A stretch of DNA of 8,132 nucleotides from Flavobacteriales bacterium UBA2040 (lineage in GTDB: Bacteria; Bacteroidota; Bacteroidia; Flavobacteriales_D; Crocinitomicaceae), in contig DDBE01000076.1 of the NCBI GenBank assembly GCA_002332715.1, positions 12,474 through 20,605 on the forward strand, read 5' to 3'. The translations under genes were made by a program, and so were the position numbers. The notes beneath the pieces were generated by a model that saw only the letters and a list, made by a program, of their open reading frames with translations, ran no database searches and had not been told where the DNA came from. Positions 5,704 through 8,132 of this stretch are shown piece after piece (position 1 is the first letter of the stretch; each line of letters opens with the position of its first letter).

Positions 5704-7047
5704 TTGAGTACCAAAATTACAGATGCAAATCACGGTTTAGTTGAAAAGCCTTCGTTCAAAGAAGGGTTTTGGTTTTGGTTGAAATTGGGGTTTGTTAGTT
5801 TTGGAGGTCCTGCAGGACAAATAGCTATCATGCATGAGTTTTTAGTAGACAAGAAAAAATGGATTTCAGATAGTCGATTTCTTCATGCCTTAAATTACAC
5901 TATGATACTTCCTGGCCCAGAAGCGCAACAATTGGCGACCTACACAGGGTGGCTAATCCATGGAACGAAAGGAGGTTTGGTTGCAGGAATCTTTTTCATA
6001 CTTCCTTCCATGTTCATTCTCATGGGATTATCTGCTTTATATGTTACTTTCGGAAATATTCCTTGGGTGTATGCTTTGTTCAATGGCCTGAAACCAGCCG
6101 TTATTGCGATTGTTATTTTGGCTTTGATCAAAATAGGAAAGAAATCACTTCATACCAGTCTACATATCGGAATTGCGATTGTCGCTTTTATCGGAATTTT
6201 CTTTTTTGAAATTCCATTTCCTGTTATAATTATTGGATCATTGGTATTAGCTTTTTTGGCCCGTAAGTTTGTTCCCCAATTATTAAAACAAAATGCCTCA
6301 GCCCAGGCTCAAATGGCAAAAGATGAAAATCAGTATTATATCAACGAAAATTCAGTTATGGCAGGTACGGGGTTCAAATGGGGCCGTTTATTGAAGCAAG
6401 TTACCATCGCCTTTTGTATTTGGGGCCTGCCATTCGTTGCCTTTTATTTGTTCACGAGTGATTTTCCATTCTGGAAAGACTTAACCTTTTTCTTTACCAA
6501 AGCGGCTTTTGTCACTTTTGGTGGAGCGTATGCCGTTTTGCCATACGTAGCTCAAGTCAGTGTGGAACAATTGGGTTGGCTTACTGAATTACAAATGATA
6601 GATGGACTGGCCTTAGGCGAAACAACTCCCGGACCTTTGGTTATGGTGCTCGTTTTCGTTGGCTTTATGGCCGGATTCAATCATCTTGGCGGTTCATTAT
6701 TGATGGGCTCAATGGGACTGATGGTTACGACTCTTTACACCTTTGTTCCGTGCTTCCTCTTTATTTTTGTTGGAGCACCAATAATCGAAAGAACCCGAGA
6801 CAACGAAACGATCAAACAAGCTCTGAGTATTGTCACAGCTGCGGTTGTTGGCGTCATTTTAAACCTGACTATCTACTTAGGTAAAGCTGTCATATTCCCA
6901 AAAGAATTAACTTGGGCGCAAATCGATTTTGTGACATTGAGCTGGATTGCGGTGTCATTTATCGCAATGTATCGCTTCAAAATAAATATGATGGTTTGGA
7001 TTGGTGTGAGTGCATTATTCGGTTTGGTCCATCATTTGATCAGGTAA
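5704..7047 (+). CDS. chrA: ChrA-type chromate transporter, two-domain (long-chain) CHR family
   Basis: This is an inner-membrane exporter of the CHR superfamily, whose characterised members extrude chromate. The 447-residue length (from 5704) and the two homologous halves fit the long-chain type. Half one has FWFWLKLGFVSFGGPAGQIA (about 22-41) and the LPGPEAQQLATYTGW signature (69-83). A hydrophilic linker spans about 192-229. Half two repeats the pattern with FVTFGGAYAVLPYV (269-282) and LGETTPGPLVMV (304-315). Many hydrophobic segments of transmembrane length are visible throughout. No in-frame ATG exists before 5830, which already lies inside the first conserved block, so a non-ATG start is required. 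TTG at 5704 begins a short polar leader and follows a candidate promoter; a frame opening at TTG 5641 would add a hydrophobic 21-residue extension atypical of the family. No chrB regulator or superoxide dismutase gene is adjacent. The family is sure; chromate as the true substrate is inferred. Confidence 0.92.
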   Translation: MSTKITDANHGLVEKPSFKEGFWFWLKLGFVSFGGPAGQIAIMHEFLVDKKKWISDSRFLHALNYTMILPGPEAQQLATYTGWLIHGTKGGLVAGIFFILPSMFILMGLSALYVTFGNIPWVYALFNGLKPAVIAIVILALIKIGKKSLHTSLHIGIAIVAFIGIFFFEIPFPVIIIGSLVLAFLARKFVPQLLKQNASAQAQMAKDENQYYINENSVMAGTGFKWGRLLKQVTIAFCIWGLPFVAFYLFTSDFPFWKDLTFFFTKAAFVTFGGAYAVLPYVAQVSVEQLGWLTELQMIDGLALGETTPGPLVMVLVFVGFMAGFNHLGGSLLMGSMGLMVTTLYTFVPCFLFIFVGAPIIERTRDNETIKQALSIVTAAVVGVILNLTIYLGKAVIFPKELTWAQIDFVTLSWIAVSFIAMYRFKINMMVWIGVSALFGLVHHLIR

Positions 7048-7110
7048 ACCGCAAACGGATTTAGTTGCCTTACTCCATAAAGCTCGCCGTTACAATCTTC
7101 CATTCGCACT

Positions 7111-7131
7111 AAAAAGAGAGAGAGATTCTCT
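7111..7131 (-). terminator. Weak candidate terminator for the heptose epimerase gene, built on a GA repeat
   Basis: Read on the minus strand just after the TAG stop, AGAGA (7131-7127) pairs with TCTCT (7123-7119) around a three-base loop, and after four more bases five T follow (7115-7111). The stem is only five pairs and the register is ambiguous because the tract is a short GA/TC microsatellite. It is the only terminator-like element in the 85-base convergent gap after chrA. The plus-strand reading has no T-run. Confidence 0.3.
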
Positions 7132-7132
7132 A

Positions 7133-8098
7133 CTAGTAATACTTCCCAGGCACCAAATAATTCTTTACATAGTCTTCAACACCTTGTTCTAGCGTGTGAA
7201 AACCTTTATCGTAACCACGGCGAAGCAATTTCTTTATTTTCGCTTCGGTAAAGTATTGGTATTTATAGCGGATATCTTCTGGCGTATCAACAAAAGAAAT
7301 GTTCGGTTTAAGCTCCAAAGCTTTGAAGGTGTTGTTTGCCAAGGCCAAAAATGTTCGAGCTTTTCCGGTTCCCAAGTTATATATTCCGTCCTTCGGTTGC
7401 TCTTGCATCAGAAATAAGCAAACTTCTACAACGTCTTTCACATAAACGAAATCGCGCAATTGTTCGCCATTTTTGAATTTAGGATTGTGCGAACGGAACA
7501 ATTTCATTGCACCTTTTTCTTGTATTTGATGATAGGTATGGAAAATAACGCTGGCCATTCTGCCTTTGTGGTATTCATTTGGACCATACACGTTAAAGAA
7601 TTTCAATCCTGCCCAAAATGGTGGTGATTTCTTTTGTTCCAGTACCCATTTATCAAAATTATTTTTCGAATCGCCATACGGATTTAAAGGCTTCAATTTC
7701 TTAATTAACTTGTGTCTGTCTTTGTATCCGTGTTCGCCTAAACCATAGGTTGCCCCTGAAGAAGCGTAGATCAAACCAATTTTATATTTGACACAGGCAT
7801 TCCATATTTTTTGAGAATAATCTTCGTTTAATTCATCGAAAATGGATTTGTCAAACTCAGTTGTATCCGTTCGTGCTCCGATGTGATATATAAAATCTAC
7901 TTTGTTTCCAAACTCTTCAATCCAATCAAAGAAAACGGCACGTTCCACTTTTGATTCGAATTTTTTTCCTTCGAGGTTGGCATCTTTCTCTGTTTTTGAG
8001 AAGTCATCGACAACAATAATATTTGTGTAACCCGCATTATTTAATCCGGAAACTAAACAGCTTCCAATAAATCCGGCTGCTCCTGTTACTACTATCAT
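7133..8098 (-). CDS. rfaD: ADP-L-glycero-D-manno-heptose 6-epimerase
   Basis: This enzyme (also named HldD or GmhD) converts ADP-D-glycero- to ADP-L-glycero-D-manno-heptose, the last step in making the heptose donor for the LPS inner core; it acts in the cytoplasm with a bound NAD(P). The protein is 321 residues, close to E. coli's 310, and colinear with it. It is an extended short-chain dehydrogenase: the Rossmann glycine motif TGAAGFIGS (5-13), Asp31-Asp32 at the end of the second strand, HIGARTDTTEFD (72-83), ASSGATYG (112-119), and the catalytic YxxxK as YGDSK (Tyr141, Lys145). NVYGPNEYHKGRMASV (169-184) carries Lys178, equivalent to the E. coli active-site lysine. RDFVYVKDV (215-223) and IYNLGTGKART (239-249) are also HldD-like. 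It starts at ATG 8098 and converges on chrA; its promoter would lie at or beyond the right edge. No other heptose-pathway gene is in the window. Confidence 0.95.
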   Translation of the reverse strand: MIVVTGAAGFIGSCLVSGLNNAGYTNIIVVDDFSKTEKDANLEGKKFESKVERAVFFDWIEEFGNKVDFIYHIGARTDTTEFDKSIFDELNEDYSQKIWNACVKYKIGLIYASSGATYGLGEHGYKDRHKLIKKLKPLNPYGDSKNNFDKWVLEQKKSPPFWAGLKFFNVYGPNEYHKGRMASVIFHTYHQIQEKGAMKLFRSHNPKFKNGEQLRDFVYVKDVVEVCLFLMQEQPKDGIYNLGTGKARTFLALANNTFKALELKPNISFVDTPEDIRYKYQYFTEAKIKKLLRRGYDKGFHTLEQGVEDYVKNYLVPGKYY

Positions 8099-8132
8099 TT
8101 TGTGTTCTGGTTTAGAATAATCCGTTGATTTC

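Noticed and set aside
5949..6209. Plus-strand 86-codon frame inside chrA
   Set aside because: It overlaps transmembrane coding sequence of chrA in another frame; its Cys- and Phe-rich product is typical of a shadow.
7051..7068. GCAA/TTGC stem just after the chrA stop as a terminator
   Set aside because: Only four firm pairs with a ten-base loop and no T-run.
135..8098. The whole window as one coordinated envelope or defence system
   Set aside because: Only the first two genes are close enough to be an operon. The others have separate gaps, candidate promoters of their own, and ordinary unrelated envelope or housekeeping roles. No nuclease, toxin, recombinase or transposase is present.

Overview
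This window looks like chromosomal DNA from a member of the Bacteroidota, most likely a flavobacterium-like organism. The evidence is an AT-rich composition, a TonB-dependent receptor paired with a DUF4249 lipoprotein (a pairing typical of that phylum), and promoter-like TAnnTTTG -7 elements in several gaps with almost no Shine-Dalgarno signal. No finer placement is supported. No RNA gene, insertion sequence, CRISPR array or phage gene was seen.

Layout, left to right. A leader of about 130 bases precedes a two-gene operon (135-3501) that encodes an outer-membrane TonB-dependent receptor and, four bases later, a DUF4249 lipoprotein. A 250-base gap with two AT-rich inverted repeats and a likely promoter leads to a secreted DUF547 protein (3752-4456). 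Next come a Blc-type lipocalin lipoprotein (4576-5112) and a 109-residue protein of unknown function (5240-5569), which has a strong promoter almost touching its start codon. A two-domain ChrA-type chromate transporter (5704-7047) follows and appears to use a TTG start. All of these are on the plus strand. The last gene, on the minus strand and convergent with chrA, is ADP-L-glycero-D-manno-heptose 6-epimerase (7133-8098), complete but close to the right edge.

Most of the proteins serve the cell envelope: outer-membrane uptake (receptor and lipoprotein), a periplasmic or secreted DUF547 protein, an outer-membrane lipocalin, an inner-membrane anion exporter and an LPS-core sugar enzyme. Apart from the first two genes, each seems to be its own transcription unit, and nothing ties them into one pathway. 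I see no clear novel multi-gene system. The best leads are the unknown small protein with its near-leaderless promoter, the uncharacterised substrate of the receptor/DUF4249 pair, and an altered signature motif in the DUF547 protein.
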